DNA of 64,000 nt, from positions 620,001-684,000 of the forward strand of contig NZ_CP054041.1 of assembly GCF_013282665.1 (NCBI RefSeq), given 5' to 3'. Source of the DNA: Listeria monocytogenes (GTDB taxonomy: Bacteria > Bacillota > Bacilli > Lactobacillales > Listeriaceae). The notes under the pieces were generated by a model. That model saw nothing but the letters and a program-made list of their open reading frames with translations. It searched no databases and was not told where the DNA came from. Below are positions 1 to 8,548 of the stretch, one piece after another (the stretch's first letter is position 1; each line of letters opens with the position of its first letter). The position numbers were made by a program, and so were the translations under genes.

Positions 1-382
1 CTTTTGAATAGTTTTGAAACTTTACATCTGTGGCTAAGTTGACTCGGTTCATTAAGCTATCAAATTTAGCTCCGTCGAATAGTGGATAGGTTTTTTTATA
101 GAATTTTTTTATCGTCGGAATCTTATAACCATCCCAACAATGTAAATTATCTTGAAGCATAAATAATTTTTGCTTTAATTGAGGATTTTTGCTCAACGGC
201 TCATCTAGGAACACATCGCCCTCGTCTGGGATATAAAAACCCATTATAGTTCGAAAAAGAGTGGTTTTTCCAACACCATTTCGTCCTACCACACCAATAA
301 TTTCTCCTGGCTTCACTTCAAATGTTATTTTATCCAATAAGAGTTTCCCGTCAATTTTTTTGCTAAGCGAATCAACCTTCAA
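1..382 (-). CDS. ABC transporter ATP-binding protein, 3' end outside window
   Basis: About 127 N-terminal residues are visible; the rest lies beyond the window edge. Translation from a TTG at 382 begins MKVDSLSKKIDGKLLLDK and reaches a textbook Walker A (GRNGVGKTT) near residue 34. The TTG start overlaps the last codons of the upstream GntR gene by 11 bases, which implies translational coupling. The pairing of a short YtrA-type GntR regulator with an ATPase resembles B. subtilis ytrAB, whose targets are cell-envelope-stress ABC systems. The transported substrate cannot be told from this fragment. The Q-loop region and everything after it is only partly visible, so subfamily assignment is inference. 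Confidence 0.85.
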   Translation of the reverse strand, partial: MKVDSLSKKIDGKLLLDKITFEVKPGEIIGVVGRNGVGKTTLFRTIMGFYIPDEGDVFLDEPLSKNPQLKQKLFMLQDNLHCWDGYKIPTIKKFYKKTYPLFDGAKFDSLMNRVNLATDVKFQNYSK

Positions 383-767
383 CCATGTCACCCCCAATGA
401 TGTCTTGACTATATTCGTCCGATAATCTATGTATTTCTTCTACGTTAATCCCAAGATAAACTAAATCGAGAATTGTTTCTTTTAATTTAATTTTTGTTTC
501 TGCTAATTTTTTTGGCGAACGCACTTTATCTTCTTGGTTCGCTATAAAGGTTCCTTTTCCTTTTACCGTGACAATTACTTCTTGTCGTTCTAATTCTTGG
601 TAAGCTTTACTCACAGTGTTTGGATTCACTCCTATTCTACTAGCAAATTCACGTATAGACAGTATCTTTTCGCCTTCTTGCAGGATCCCTTTGACAACTT
701 GTTCTTTAATTTTTTGGACAATCTGTTCATAAATCGGTAGTTGACTTTTTGTGTTAATCGTAAACAT
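372..767 (-). CDS. GntR-family transcriptional regulator, YtrA subfamily
   Basis: A short (131 residue) GntR protein. The N-terminal winged helix carries the typical signature, with LPIYEQIVQKIKEQV at the start and VNPNTVSKAYQELE as recognition helix, followed by a short helical tail with no large effector domain. That architecture defines the YtrA subfamily, which usually represses its own ABC-transporter operon. A longer reading from an ATG at 785 is possible, but the purine-rich stretch GGGGGAGAG lies directly before the internal ATG at 767, so I place the start there; the spacing is tight. It is followed with overlap by the ABC ATPase gene. A perfect inverted repeat lies about 40 bases upstream. 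Confidence 0.88.
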   Translation of the reverse strand: MFTINTKSQLPIYEQIVQKIKEQVVKGILQEGEKILSIREFASRIGVNPNTVSKAYQELERQEVIVTVKGKGTFIANQEDKVRSPKKLAETKIKLKETILDLVYLGINVEEIHRLSDEYSQDIIGGDMVEG

Positions 768-808
768 CTCTCCCCCAACTTTCATGAATTCTAATTTAGA
801 GAACTAAT

Positions 809-829
809 TGTACTAGTTCCTATAGTACA
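809..829. promoter_or_regulatory. Inverted repeat, candidate YtrA/GntR auto-operator
   Basis: TGTACTA, 7 bases, TAGTACA: a perfect 7-bp inverted repeat 42 bases upstream of the likely GntR start. On the minus strand it contains the -10-like TACTAT. YtrA-family regulators commonly bind such repeats over their own promoter; binding here is inferred. Confidence 0.5.
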
Positions 830-839
830 GTAGATAAAA

Positions 840-880
840 AAATAAATCAATTGTCTTTTAAAAAGACAATTGATTTATTT
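840..880. terminator. Terminator hairpin after ogt
   Basis: A perfect stem of about 20 bp (AAATAAATCAATTGTCTTTT and its complement) with almost no loop. It abuts the stop codon of the ogt gene at 881 and is followed on the minus strand by TTTT. It separates ogt from the GntR operon promoter. Confidence 0.85.
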
Positions 881-1339
881 TTACTTTTCTAATTTTAATA
901 ACGATTCTTTCATTCTGATCCCACCGCTATAACCTGTTAATTTACCATTTTTGCCAATTACTCGATGGCACGGGATAACGAAAAGTAGGGGATTTCTGCC
1001 GATAGCTGTACCGACCGCGCGCACCGCTTTAGGACGATTTATCTGTGCTGCAATTTCTGTATACGTTCTGGTTTCTCCGTATGGAATGGTTTTTAATGCT
1101 TCAAACACTTCCATTTGCAGAGGAGTAGCAGTTAAACTAAGTGGTACAGTAAAATCAGTAAGTTCGCCGTCCAAATAAGCAAGCAGTTCTTCTTTATAAA
1201 TGTGCATTTTTTCTGCATCTTGCTTGGCTGATTGAATTTTTTCGGCTTGTGTTCCAATATAAAACAGGCCTGCATCTGTGGCAGCAAAATAAATCTCAGT
1301 ATCTGAAAAACGAAGCGTATCATAATATAAACCTGCCAT
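881..1339 (-). CDS. ogt: Methylated-DNA--protein-cysteine methyltransferase (Ogt/AdaB type)
   Basis: A suicidal repair protein that moves methyl groups from O6-methylguanine in DNA onto its own cysteine. The catalytic motif IPCHRVIG is present near residue 124, preceded by the DNA-recognition stretch TRTYTEIAAQINRPKAVRAVG. The 152-residue length is usual for single-domain Ogt. A GTG three codons upstream is possible, but GAGGTG sits six bases ahead of the ATG at 1339, so that start is preferred. It is divergent from adaA, so the 1340-1484 region may hold a shared alkylation-responsive promoter. I did not recognise a clear Ada box. Confidence 0.93.
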   Translation of the reverse strand: MAGLYYDTLRFSDTEIYFAATDAGLFYIGTQAEKIQSAKQDAEKMHIYKEELLAYLDGELTDFTVPLSLTATPLQMEVFEALKTIPYGETRTYTEIAAQINRPKAVRAVGTAIGRNPLLFVIPCHRVIGKNGKLTGYSGGIRMKESLLKLEK

Positions 1340-1484
1340 TTCCTTCACCTCTTTCTAAGATTAATTATACGCCTAAATGGATGGATTTTCTAACGAGTTT
1401 CACTATAAGAGCAAGATTAGAAAAGTTTTTCTCGCAATTTACCTCCATAACGTTTATGATTAATAAGAAGTTGAGGTGATAATA

Positions 1485-2045
1485 TTGTCAGATTATTACT
1501 TAACAAAAAAAAGATGGCAAGCAATTTTAACGAATGATAAGACTGCTGATGGCACATTTTTCTATGGGGTTACATCTACGAAGATTTTTTGCTATCCTTC
1601 TTGTAAATCACGATTACCAAAAAAAGAAAACATCGTTATTTTCCATAGTGCGGAGGAAGCTTTTTCGCATGGCTACCGGGCTTGTAAACGATGTAAATCT
1701 GGTGGTACTGCACTCCCCGATACGGAGTGGGTAACAAATATTGAAATGTATATTAAAGAAAATTTTGCCAAGCCGCTCACGTTACAAATTATTGCGGATG
1801 ACTGCCACGGGAGCCCTTACCATTTACACCGTACATTTAAGCGCATTAAGCTGATGACGCCTATTACTTACCTTGAGAATGTCCGAATTAGCTACGCAAA
1901 AAAGCAATTAACTAGCACCAACCAATCCATTGAAATTATCGGAAAAATGTCTGGTTTTCCAAATCCCTCTCATTTTTCTACTACTTTTAAAAGGCATACA
2001 GGTTTGTCGCCAAACCAATTTCGAAAAACCACCAAAAAAAATTAA
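1485..2045 (+). CDS. adaA: AdaA-like methylphosphotriester-DNA alkyltransferase / AraC-type activator
   Basis: The N-terminal Ada zinc domain (about residues 1-75) carries four cysteines in the order FCYPSCKS and ACKRCKSG. The first is the expected acceptor that takes a methyl from DNA phosphotriesters. A C-terminal AraC/XylS HTH pair (about 90-185) follows, ending in GLSPNQFRK. The protein is expected to sense alkylation damage and switch on repair genes such as the adjacent ogt. I use the TTG at 1485 because GAGGTG lies eight bases before it; a GTG at 1476 overlaps that site. Unlike E. coli Ada, the methyltransferase domain is a separate protein here, as in B. subtilis AdaA/AdaB. Confidence 0.92.
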   Translation: MSDYYLTKKRWQAILTNDKTADGTFFYGVTSTKIFCYPSCKSRLPKKENIVIFHSAEEAFSHGYRACKRCKSGGTALPDTEWVTNIEMYIKENFAKPLTLQIIADDCHGSPYHLHRTFKRIKLMTPITYLENVRISYAKKQLTSTNQSIEIIGKMSGFPNPSHFSTTFKRHTGLSPNQFRKTTKKN

Positions 2046-2066
2046 AATAGAACGGATGATACGAAT

Positions 2067-2936
2067 ATGACACATGTAACATTACCCATATTAGAAGATT
2101 GGGAAGGTCTTTCACTAACTACTATTTTGCAAGAAAAATTTCATCTCGGTAAAAAAGCACGACATGAAATTCGCATGTCTCAAAACGTTTTACTAAATAA
2201 TAAACCGCTAGAAGATTGGAATACCCCACTTTTCGTTGGCGCGAGTCTTTCTTTACCAGTTTTTTTACACGACAAAATCCCGACTTATGAGTACGACTTA
2301 GAAATTATTTATGAGGATGATTTTTTACTTGTAGTCAATAAACCGGTGAATATGAAAACTCATGCAAATGATAGTTATGAAATAGATACTTGCGCGAATG
2401 CTGTGCAATATTACTTAGAAAAAACTGGCCAAGATGCAAACGCCCTAGCAGTTCACCGTCTTGACCAAACTACTTCTGGTTTAGTGTTGTTTGCTAAAAA
2501 TAAATTAGCTATTGCCGGCTTATCTTGGCAAATGGAAAATAGAGCGATTCACCGGACTTATCTCGCTGCAGTTGATGGTACTTGGGGACTCGTAATGCAA
2601 ACAATCAACAAACCAATTGGCGAAGATCGTCACCACGGTTCCAGACGCCAAATCAGCCCATATGGTCAACCAGCCGTAACGCATGTTAAAGTGTTAGAAA
2701 ACGATAATGAAAAAAACACCTCTCTTGTAGAATGCCAAATCGAAACTGGCCGGACGCACCAAATCCGCGTGCACTTAAGCGGAATTGGCCACCCAATCAT
2801 CGGTGATACACTTTATGGTGGTTCTCCTCGTGCTAATCGCATCATGCTACATGCAGAGAAATTACATTTAAATCATCCTTTCAAAGGCAAAGAAATGAAT
2901 TTTTCAGCGCCCGCTGGAGATGATTGGGTATTTTAA
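2067..2936 (+). CDS. RluA/RluD-family rRNA/tRNA pseudouridine synthase
   Basis: A 289-residue pseudouridine synthase that isomerises uridine to pseudouridine in structured RNA. The N-terminal 70 residues look like an S4-type RNA-binding region. The catalytic motif HRLDQTTSGLVLF holds the essential aspartate near residue 133, and the family motif GRTHQIRVHL lies near 229. It starts 21 bases after the adaA stop, so it is probably co-transcribed with it, although no functional link to alkylation repair is established. Several RluA paralogues occur in Firmicutes, so the modified position cannot be named. Confidence 0.9.
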   Translation: MTHVTLPILEDWEGLSLTTILQEKFHLGKKARHEIRMSQNVLLNNKPLEDWNTPLFVGASLSLPVFLHDKIPTYEYDLEIIYEDDFLLVVNKPVNMKTHANDSYEIDTCANAVQYYLEKTGQDANALAVHRLDQTTSGLVLFAKNKLAIAGLSWQMENRAIHRTYLAAVDGTWGLVMQTINKPIGEDRHHGSRRQISPYGQPAVTHVKVLENDNEKNTSLVECQIETGRTHQIRVHLSGIGHPIIGDTLYGGSPRANRIMLHAEKLHLNHPFKGKEMNFSAPAGDDWVF

Positions 2937-2948
2937 AAAGCCACAACA

Positions 2949-3341
2949 TTACGTTGTGACTTCTGTACAAATCTCTACTTTTATTCCATTTGGATCTTCA
3001 AAAAATACAGCATAATGATTTTCACCACCAGCAAAAGGATATCTTTCTTCATATAGAAGTTTGGTTCCTTTTGCTTTTAATTTGGCTTGAAAATCATCCA
3101 CACGTTCTTTTGTACCACCATGAAATGCTAAATGATTAAGACCAATGCGTTTGCGATGATAACCTTCTGCGACAAACGGCTCGTCTGTTTGCACAAATAC
3201 TAAATACGTATCGGCGAATTTATAACTAAAGCCTTCATTCCAAGACTGGTATAATTCATAAGAAAGTTCTTCTAATAGTTCGGACCAAAACAAGCGACTT
3301 TCTTCTAAATCAGCTACATATATTTCCACATGATGTAACAT
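2949..3341 (-). CDS. VOC-superfamily (glyoxalase/bleomycin-resistance fold) protein
   Basis: A 130-residue single-domain protein with the paired beta-alpha-beta-beta-beta modules of the VOC fold. It has the N-terminal metal-ligand region MLHHVEIYVADLEES, a central LNHLAFHG, and the C-terminal FFEDPNGIKVEIC that usually supplies a glutamate ligand. The family includes glyoxalase I and dioxygenases; the substrate cannot be read from sequence. It is the last gene of a three-gene minus-strand operon, one base after the AlkD-like gene, and may act on reactive carbonyls given the aldo/keto reductase in the same operon (inference). Confidence 0.85.
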   Translation of the reverse strand: MLHHVEIYVADLEESRLFWSELLEELSYELYQSWNEGFSYKFADTYLVFVQTDEPFVAEGYHRKRIGLNHLAFHGGTKERVDDFQAKLKAKGTKLLYEERYPFAGGENHYAVFFEDPNGIKVEICTEVTT

Positions 3342-3342
3342 T

Positions 3343-3999
3343 TTACGCCTCCCCGATATGTTTAAGTGCTTCTCTTCGGCTTAACGGTGCAAGCGAGTGG
3401 CTATTTACAAACTGGCGAACTGCCTCACTATCGACTTTCGCATATTGTCTGAGCGCCCATCCAATCGCTTTTTGAATGAAGAATTCTTTGGAATCCAGCC
3501 ATTTTTCGCAATTGGAAAAAAGTAAATCTACATTGGTTTTTTCTTTGTACTTCAATTGAAATAAAATCGCCGTTCGAGCGAGCCAAATATTATCTCCGTT
3601 TATCCACGCTTCATTATAGGTAGGAATCAACTCAGGATATAGTTTAAAATGATTACTTACTACAGTTCCCGCTAGGCCGTCCACAGTATCCCACCAAGAT
3701 TTCGTTACAATTAATTGCTCATATACTTTTATCGCCTCACTGGGCTGTTTTTTACCGTAACGAGTTAATAAATCAATGGCCACATACTGAAATTCACGTT
3801 CTTCTTCAGCAAATAAAGCTATCGTAAATCCAAGTACATCTTGCGGCTCCCCATTTTCTTTCAAATATGCAGCGACCAATTTCTTTCGTTCACCAGCTCT
3901 AATCCCTAAAAAAGTAAATTGGTTTTTCATGTAAGCTTCCATTGGCGGAGCATCTGTTAAAGAACAATTCGCGCGAAATAACGTTTGAATAACTGTCAT
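3343..3999 (-). CDS. AlkD-like DNA alkylation repair glycosylase
   Basis: A 218-residue HEAT-like-repeat protein of the AlkC/AlkD family. The motif SWWDTVDGLAG matches the AlkD active-site Trp...Asp pair, and an arginine follows in NIWLARTAI, so the known catalytic triad appears complete. The enzyme removes N3- and N7-alkylated purines without base flipping. Its start codon overlaps the aldo/keto reductase stop by four bases (ATGA) and its stop is one base from the VOC gene. Together with Ogt and AdaA less than 3 kb away, this forms an alkylation-damage neighbourhood. Confidence 0.9.
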   Translation of the reverse strand: MTVIQTLFRANCSLTDAPPMEAYMKNQFTFLGIRAGERKKLVAAYLKENGEPQDVLGFTIALFAEEEREFQYVAIDLLTRYGKKQPSEAIKVYEQLIVTKSWWDTVDGLAGTVVSNHFKLYPELIPTYNEAWINGDNIWLARTAILFQLKYKEKTNVDLLFSNCEKWLDSKEFFIQKAIGWALRQYAKVDSEAVRQFVNSHSLAPLSRREALKHIGEA

Positions 4000-4880
4000 T
4001 CTGTTGCTCCACCTGTTAAATAAGCACGCTCTCGTTCAATACTACTCAAAAAGTACTCCAAATCATCTGGATCCGGCCCAACACGTTTTCCTGTTTCTAG
4101 GCGGTCAATTTTTTCCATATCACTGGCATCTAATTGGAAATAGGATAATCGTGAATTTTCCTCAATCCGACTAGAGGTAATTGACTTTGGAAAAATAATC
4201 GTATTGCGATTCAAATGCCATTGTAAAATCACTTGATCGACAGATGCTTGATGTTTTTTCGCAATTTCTGTAATCACCGGATTTTGCATTAATATCCCTT
4301 TAGCCAGCGGTGACCAGGCAGCGTGCGCGATATTCTGTTCCGCCAAATATTTCCGAAGATCATTTTGCGGTAAAAGTGGATGCGTTTCCACTTGATTTAA
4401 AACTGGTTTTTCATTTGCAGCAACCAGTAAATCACTTAAATGATGTTGTTTGAAATTCGCAACTCCAATAGATTTTATTAGTTTTTCGTCATGAAGCCGC
4501 TCCATCGCTCGCCATGAATCACGGTATTTCCCGGCAACAGGCCAATGGATTAAATACAAGTCCAAATAATCCAACTTCAAATTCCGAAGCGTGCGTTCAA
4601 AGGCAAATAACGTTTCATCATAGCCAAGATCCCCGTTCCACACTTTTGAACTAATAAATAATTCTTCTCGCAAGACCGTACTATCTGCAATCGCTTGCCC
4701 AACAATTGCTTCATTATTATAAACTGCCGCCGTATCAAACAACCGATAGCCTACTTCAATTGCCTTCTCCACAGCTCCAGCGATAAATTCTTGTTCAGTT
4801 ACTTGAAATACACCAAGTCCAATATAAGGAATTGTCTCATTCCCCGGTAGTATCATTCTGTCTTGTAAAGTTTTTGTCAA
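3996..4880 (-). CDS. Aldo/keto reductase
   Basis: A 294-residue NADPH-dependent aldo/keto reductase with TIM-barrel fold. Family landmarks are GYRLFDTAAVYNNEAIVG with the catalytic Asp and Tyr near residue 50, a lysine in SSKVWN, LYLIHWP with the catalytic His, and FPKSITSSRIEEN for the cofactor phosphate. I take the TTG at 4880 as start because GAGGAGG sits seven bases before it; an in-frame ATG 60 bases upstream has no ribosome site. It is first in an operon with alkD and the VOC gene. Detoxification of methylglyoxal-type aldehydes is plausible but not proven. Confidence 0.9.
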   Translation of the reverse strand: MTKTLQDRMILPGNETIPYIGLGVFQVTEQEFIAGAVEKAIEVGYRLFDTAAVYNNEAIVGQAIADSTVLREELFISSKVWNGDLGYDETLFAFERTLRNLKLDYLDLYLIHWPVAGKYRDSWRAMERLHDEKLIKSIGVANFKQHHLSDLLVAANEKPVLNQVETHPLLPQNDLRKYLAEQNIAHAAWSPLAKGILMQNPVITEIAKKHQASVDQVILQWHLNRNTIIFPKSITSSRIEENSRLSYFQLDASDMEKIDRLETGKRVGPDPDDLEYFLSSIERERAYLTGGATE

Positions 4881-5266
4881 AACGAAACCCTCCTCACGAA
4901 AACTGTTTTGTGAACTTTTTCTCTTAAATAAATTATACACTATTTTCGGAAATTTATATTTTAAAACCAGTATACCGAAATGAGCCTTACTCTCCTAATA
5001 AAAAGCCACAAAAACTCCACTTTTTTTATTCATTTAGTGAAATACCTAAAAACAGCCATTGGAAACGCTGTCAGAACGTTTATTTGCAGAGCAGCCAAAA
5101 AAAAGTTTCCTATTTATTCCCATCCTATGTTAGTATTAATTTGTGGTAAAGATCTATCAAGTTTTTTATTTGTTTTTGTTAACTTATCGTTAAGAAAAAA
5201 GCTCCCTTTTCAAAGTAAAAGCGAGCTGATTATTAATGACCAAAAATGATCGGGGGAATTAAGAAA
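4881..5266. other. Divergent intergenic region with leader hairpin
   Basis: This 386-base AT-rich region between the aldo/keto reductase and the DUF47 gene has no credible gene; a 89-codon reading on the plus strand lacks a ribosome site and any recognisable sequence. Near its end, 5200-5227 forms a hairpin (AGCTCCCTTTT, six-base loop, AAAAGCGAGCT, one mismatch) about 40 bases before the DUF47 start. There is no U-run after it, so it is not an obvious terminator. Confidence 0.5.
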
Positions 5267-5887
5267 ATGGCTTTTAAAAATAAAAAAGACCGTTTTGCTT
5301 CGTTGTTGCATGACATTGCAGTAAATTTACATGAAGGTGCAAATTTCTTTGCAACTTACAACATTAATTCGGTGGAGGATTTACATACTTTCTCGAATAA
5401 AATCAAAGAATATGAAACAGCTGGAGACTCCATGGTTCACAAAATGATTATGGAATTAAACGACGCTTTCATTACACCAATCGAACGTGAGGACATGTTA
5501 GAACTTACTAACCGTTTAGACGACGTAATGGACGCACTTGATGAAACAGCTTTCTCACTAGAAATCTGTCAAATCACTCATTATGATGAATACATGATTA
5601 AATTTATCCAAGCTATTCAAGCAAGCACTGTTGAAATCGAAAAAGCAGTTGATCTTGTTTTTGATAAAAAACTAAAAGACGTTCGTAAACTTGCGATCCA
5701 AATTAAAGATTACGAATCCCAATGTGATGATGTTTACCGCGAATCACTAATCCAACTTTTCCAAAATGAAAAAGATCCAATTAAACTAATTCGTCTAAGA
5801 GAAGTTTATGAAAAATTAGAAGACATTGCTGATAGTTGTCAAAGCGTTGCGAATACGCTTGAGTCAATTGTCATGAAAAATGCGTAA
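5267..5887 (+). CDS. DUF47 / PhoU-like phosphate transport regulator
   Basis: A 206-residue all-helical DUF47 protein (B. subtilis YkaA-like, distant PhoU relative) encoded directly upstream of a Pit transporter, the standard arrangement for this family. Landmarks are the TPIEREDMLELTNRLDDVMDALD region and the second half-repeat with RLREVYEKLEDIADSC. Such proteins are thought to modulate the partner low-affinity phosphate transporter. The start is the ATG at 5267, ten bases after GGGGG; the reading could extend seven codons upstream. It is separated from pit by 13 bases and is therefore in one operon. Confidence 0.9.
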   Translation: MAFKNKKDRFASLLHDIAVNLHEGANFFATYNINSVEDLHTFSNKIKEYETAGDSMVHKMIMELNDAFITPIEREDMLELTNRLDDVMDALDETAFSLEICQITHYDEYMIKFIQAIQASTVEIEKAVDLVFDKKLKDVRKLAIQIKDYESQCDDVYRESLIQLFQNEKDPIKLIRLREVYEKLEDIADSCQSVANTLESIVMKNA

Positions 5888-5900
5888 GGGGCCTAGATAG

Positions 5901-6899
5901 ATGGAAGGAATGTTTCTCATCACCCTCGTCATCGTACTTGCCGCGCTAGCATTTGACCTAATCAATGGGTTTCATGATACAGCTAACGCAATTGCGACTA
6001 GTGTCTCTACAAAAGCCTTAAAACCACGACATGCGATTATTCTTGCTGCCGTAATGAACTTTGTGGGTGCTATTTCATTCACAGGGGTTGCTAAAACCAT
6101 TACAAAAGACATTGTTAACCCATTTGACTTAGATCACGGGGAACTTGTTATTTTAGCGGCATTACTTTCAGCTATTGCTTGGAACTTAATCACTTGGTAT
6201 TTCGGAATTCCTAGTAGTTCCTCCCATGCCTTGATTGGATCCATCGCCGGTGCAGCCATTGCATCAGCAGGGTTTGCAGCAATTGAATACAGCGGATTTA
6301 CTAAAATCATTGTTGGTTTATTAGTATCTCCTGTACTTGCTTTCGTAGTCGGTTACACAATATATTCACTCTTTAAGATTTTCTTGAAGAACTTAAATTT
6401 AGCCACGACCAATCGGCGCTTCCGGATGATTCAAGTCGGAACTGCTGCACTACAATCTTACACACACGGAACTAATGATGCGCAAAAATCAATGGGGATT
6501 ATCACAATGGCATTAATTGCTAGTGGTTTCCAAACAACGGATGATGTGCAATTATGGGTTCAAGTATCCTGTGCGATTGCCATGGCGATTGGTACGAGTA
6601 TTGGTGGTTGGAAAATCATCAAAACTGTCGGTGGTAAAATCATGAAAATCAAACCTGTTAATGGTGTAGCGGCTGATTTAAGTTCCGTTATCATTATTTT
6701 CGGTGCTACTTTCATTCATTTACCAGTTAGTACAACACACGTAATCAGCTCTTCTATCCTTGGTGTTGGAACAGCTCACCGTGTCAAAGGTGTAAAATGG
6801 GATACTGCACAACGCATGATTATTACATGGGTTATCACGCTTCCTATTTCTGCAACGATTGCAGCACTTATCTTCTATGTACTAAGATTCATTCTATAA
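5901..6899 (+). CDS. pit: Inorganic phosphate transporter, PiT family
   Basis: A 332-residue polytopic membrane protein with about ten predicted segments. The two PiT signature repeats are clear: DLINGFHDTANAIATSVSTKALKP near residue 22 and SYTHGTNDAQKSMGII near 188. Each carries the conserved Asn-Asp motif of cation/phosphate symporters. The product imports phosphate, probably as a neutral metal-phosphate complex with H+ or Na+. It follows DUF47 and ends in a strong terminator, giving a two-gene operon. Confidence 0.93.
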   Translation: MEGMFLITLVIVLAALAFDLINGFHDTANAIATSVSTKALKPRHAIILAAVMNFVGAISFTGVAKTITKDIVNPFDLDHGELVILAALLSAIAWNLITWYFGIPSSSSHALIGSIAGAAIASAGFAAIEYSGFTKIIVGLLVSPVLAFVVGYTIYSLFKIFLKNLNLATTNRRFRMIQVGTAALQSYTHGTNDAQKSMGIITMALIASGFQTTDDVQLWVQVSCAIAMAIGTSIGGWKIIKTVGGKIMKIKPVNGVAADLSSVIIIFGATFIHLPVSTTHVISSSILGVGTAHRVKGVKWDTAQRMIITWVITLPISATIAALIFYVLRFIL

Positions 6900-6904
6900 C
6901 ATTT

Positions 6905-6933
6905 AGAGCCTTGCTAGTGCAAGGCTCTTTTTA
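6905..6933 (+). terminator. Rho-independent terminator of DUF47-pit
   Basis: AGAGCCTTGC, TAGT loop, GCAAGGCTCT then a T-run: a perfect 10-bp GC-rich stem starting six bases after the pit stop codon. Confidence 0.95.
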
Positions 6934-6992
6934 TACATTTTTTTGAATAAAACTAATAAATATAATGTGAAATGAGATTATTTTAAAAACAT

Positions 6993-7025
6993 ATTGCATA
7001 TTTACTCATTTTGATGTATTATAAT
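6993..7025 (+). promoter_or_regulatory. arpJ promoter with overlapping ARG-box-like sequence
   Basis: TTGCAT at 6994-6999, a 17-base spacer and TATTAT at 7017-7022 make a good vegetative promoter 66 bases before the arpJ start. The 18 bases ATTGCATATTTACTCATT (6993-7010) match most fixed positions of the ArgR/AhrC box TNTGNATWWWWATNCANA and cover the -35. Repression by arginine-loaded ArgR is inferred from this match and from the gene's predicted substrate. Confidence 0.5.
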
Positions 7026-7087
7026 AAACATCGGTAATAACGATTCATTGTTTATAAATTACTCAAATACTAAAGGGAGTTGTACTT

Positions 7088-8548
7088 ATGCAGAAGCATT
7101 TATTACAAAAGTTTGCAGCAATTTTACTTGTTTTTATAGTTGTATTTTCCGGCTTCACAACTGTGTTCGCCGCTGATACAGAAGATCAAACTTTAACTAA
7201 AATTCAAGAAAAAGGCGTTTTAACAGTTGGCCTTTCCGCTGACTATCCACCGTATGAATTTCATCAAACAATCGACGGTAAAGATAAAGTCGTTGGTTTT
7301 GATGTAAGTATTGCGGAAAAAATTGCCAAAGATTTAGATGTTAAATTAGACATTAAAGAAATGAATTTCGACAGCTTGCTTGGTTCACTAAAAACCGGCA
7401 AGATTGATATGATTATTTCCGGGATGTCACCTACACCCGAACGTCAAAAAGAAGTGGATTTCTCAGATCCATACATGTTCGTTCAGCAACGTGTCGTGAT
7501 TAGAAAAACGGATAAAGATAAGTTTACAAGCGTGAATGATTTTAACGGTGTTAAAGTTGGTGCCCAAAAACAAACGACACAAGAAGAATTAGCTCAAAAC
7601 GAACTAGTTGGTTCAGAAGTTGTTTCCCTTCAGAAAGTACCAGATCTTATTCTTAACCTTAAAAGCAACAAGGTCGATGCCGTTGTTTTAGAAGGTCCTG
7701 TTGCTGAAGCATATATTAGTCAAGATAAGACACTTGCTATGGCCGATATCAAATTTGCTAACGGTAGCAAAGAAACAGCCATCGCCATGCCAAAAGGTTC
7801 TACAGCTTTACAAGAAAAAGTCAACGCTTCTATTAAAGATATACAAGATACCGGCTTACTGAAAAAATATCAAAAAGAAGCCAATAAACTAATGTTCCAA
7901 GATGGTAGTTTCTACGAAAAATATGGTAATTACTTTATTACTGGTACATTAATCACCATTGCTCTTGCTGCTATTGGTGTGTTATGTGGCGCCATTCTCG
8001 GCTCATTACTCGCTCTCATGAAACTAGCGAAAACAAGGTGGTTACGCTGGCCAGCAGCATGCTATATTGAATTTGTCCGTGGTACGCCACTTCTAATTCA
8101 AATTTTCATCGTCTTTTTCGGCACTCAAATTATCGGTATGGACGTTTCCGCCTTTGTTTCTGGTTGTATCGCCCTATCGCTCAACAGTGCTGCTTATGTT
8201 GCTGAAATTATCCGGGCAGGTATTTCCGCTGTTAACAAAGGTCAAATGGAAGCAGCTCGTTCCCTTGGTATGACACAAGGCGCAAGCATGCGTTACATCA
8301 TCTTACCGCAAGCCGTGAAAAATATTCTTCCTGCACTTGGGAATGAATTCGTTACTGTTATTAAAGAATCTTCCATCGTATCCGTTATTGGTGTAACAGA
8401 GCTAATGTTTATGACTGGCGTAGTACAAGGCGCAAGCTTCAAGCCATTTATCCCGCTAATTATTACATCGTTAATCTACTTTGTACTAACATTTAGCCTG
8501 TCGAGACTACTAGGTGTTGCTGAAAGGAGAATGAGAACAAGTGATTAA
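7088..8548 (+). CDS. arpJ: Amino-acid ABC transporter, substrate-binding/permease fusion (ArpJ)
   Basis: A 486-residue fusion. A signal peptide (about 1-29, ending near FAADTE) leads into an SBP_bac_3 solute-binding domain (about 38-270, with DYPPYEF and [11 protein letters not shown]), then a HisM-type permease of about 200 residues. The permease has five membrane segments and the EAA loop [22 protein letters not shown]. It matches the Listeria arpJ gene, described as an arginine ABC transporter component induced in infected cells (established knowledge, recalled). The fusion tethers the receptor to the channel. The downstream ATPase gene overlaps it by eight bases, completing the importer. 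Confidence 0.92.
   Translation: MQKHLLQKFAAILLVFIVVFSGFTTVFAADTEDQTLTKIQEKGVLTVGLSADYPPYEFHQTIDGKDKVVGFDVSIAEKIAKDLDVKLDIKEMNFDSLLGSLKTGKIDMIISGMSPTPERQKEVDFSDPYMFVQQRVVIRKTDKDKFTSVNDFNGVKVGAQKQTTQEELAQNELVGSEVVSLQKVPDLILNLKSNKVDAVVLEGPVAEAYISQDKTLAMADIKFANGSKETAIAMPKGSTALQEKVNASIKDIQDTGLLKKYQKEANKLMFQDGSFYEKYGNYFITGTLITIALAAIGVLCGAILGSLLALMKLAKTRWLRWPAACYIEFVRGTPLLIQIFIVFFGTQIIGMDVSAFVSGCIALSLNSAAYVAEIIRAGISAVNKGQMEAARSLGMTQGASMRYIILPQAVKNILPALGNEFVTVIKESSIVSVIGVTELMFMTGVVQGASFKPFIPLIITSLIYFVLTFSLSRLLGVAERRMRTSD

Noticed and set aside
4980-5249. An 89-codon plus-strand frame ahead of the DUF47 gene.
   Set aside because: No ribosome site, no recognisable sequence, and it overlaps the promoter/leader of the DUF47-pit operon.
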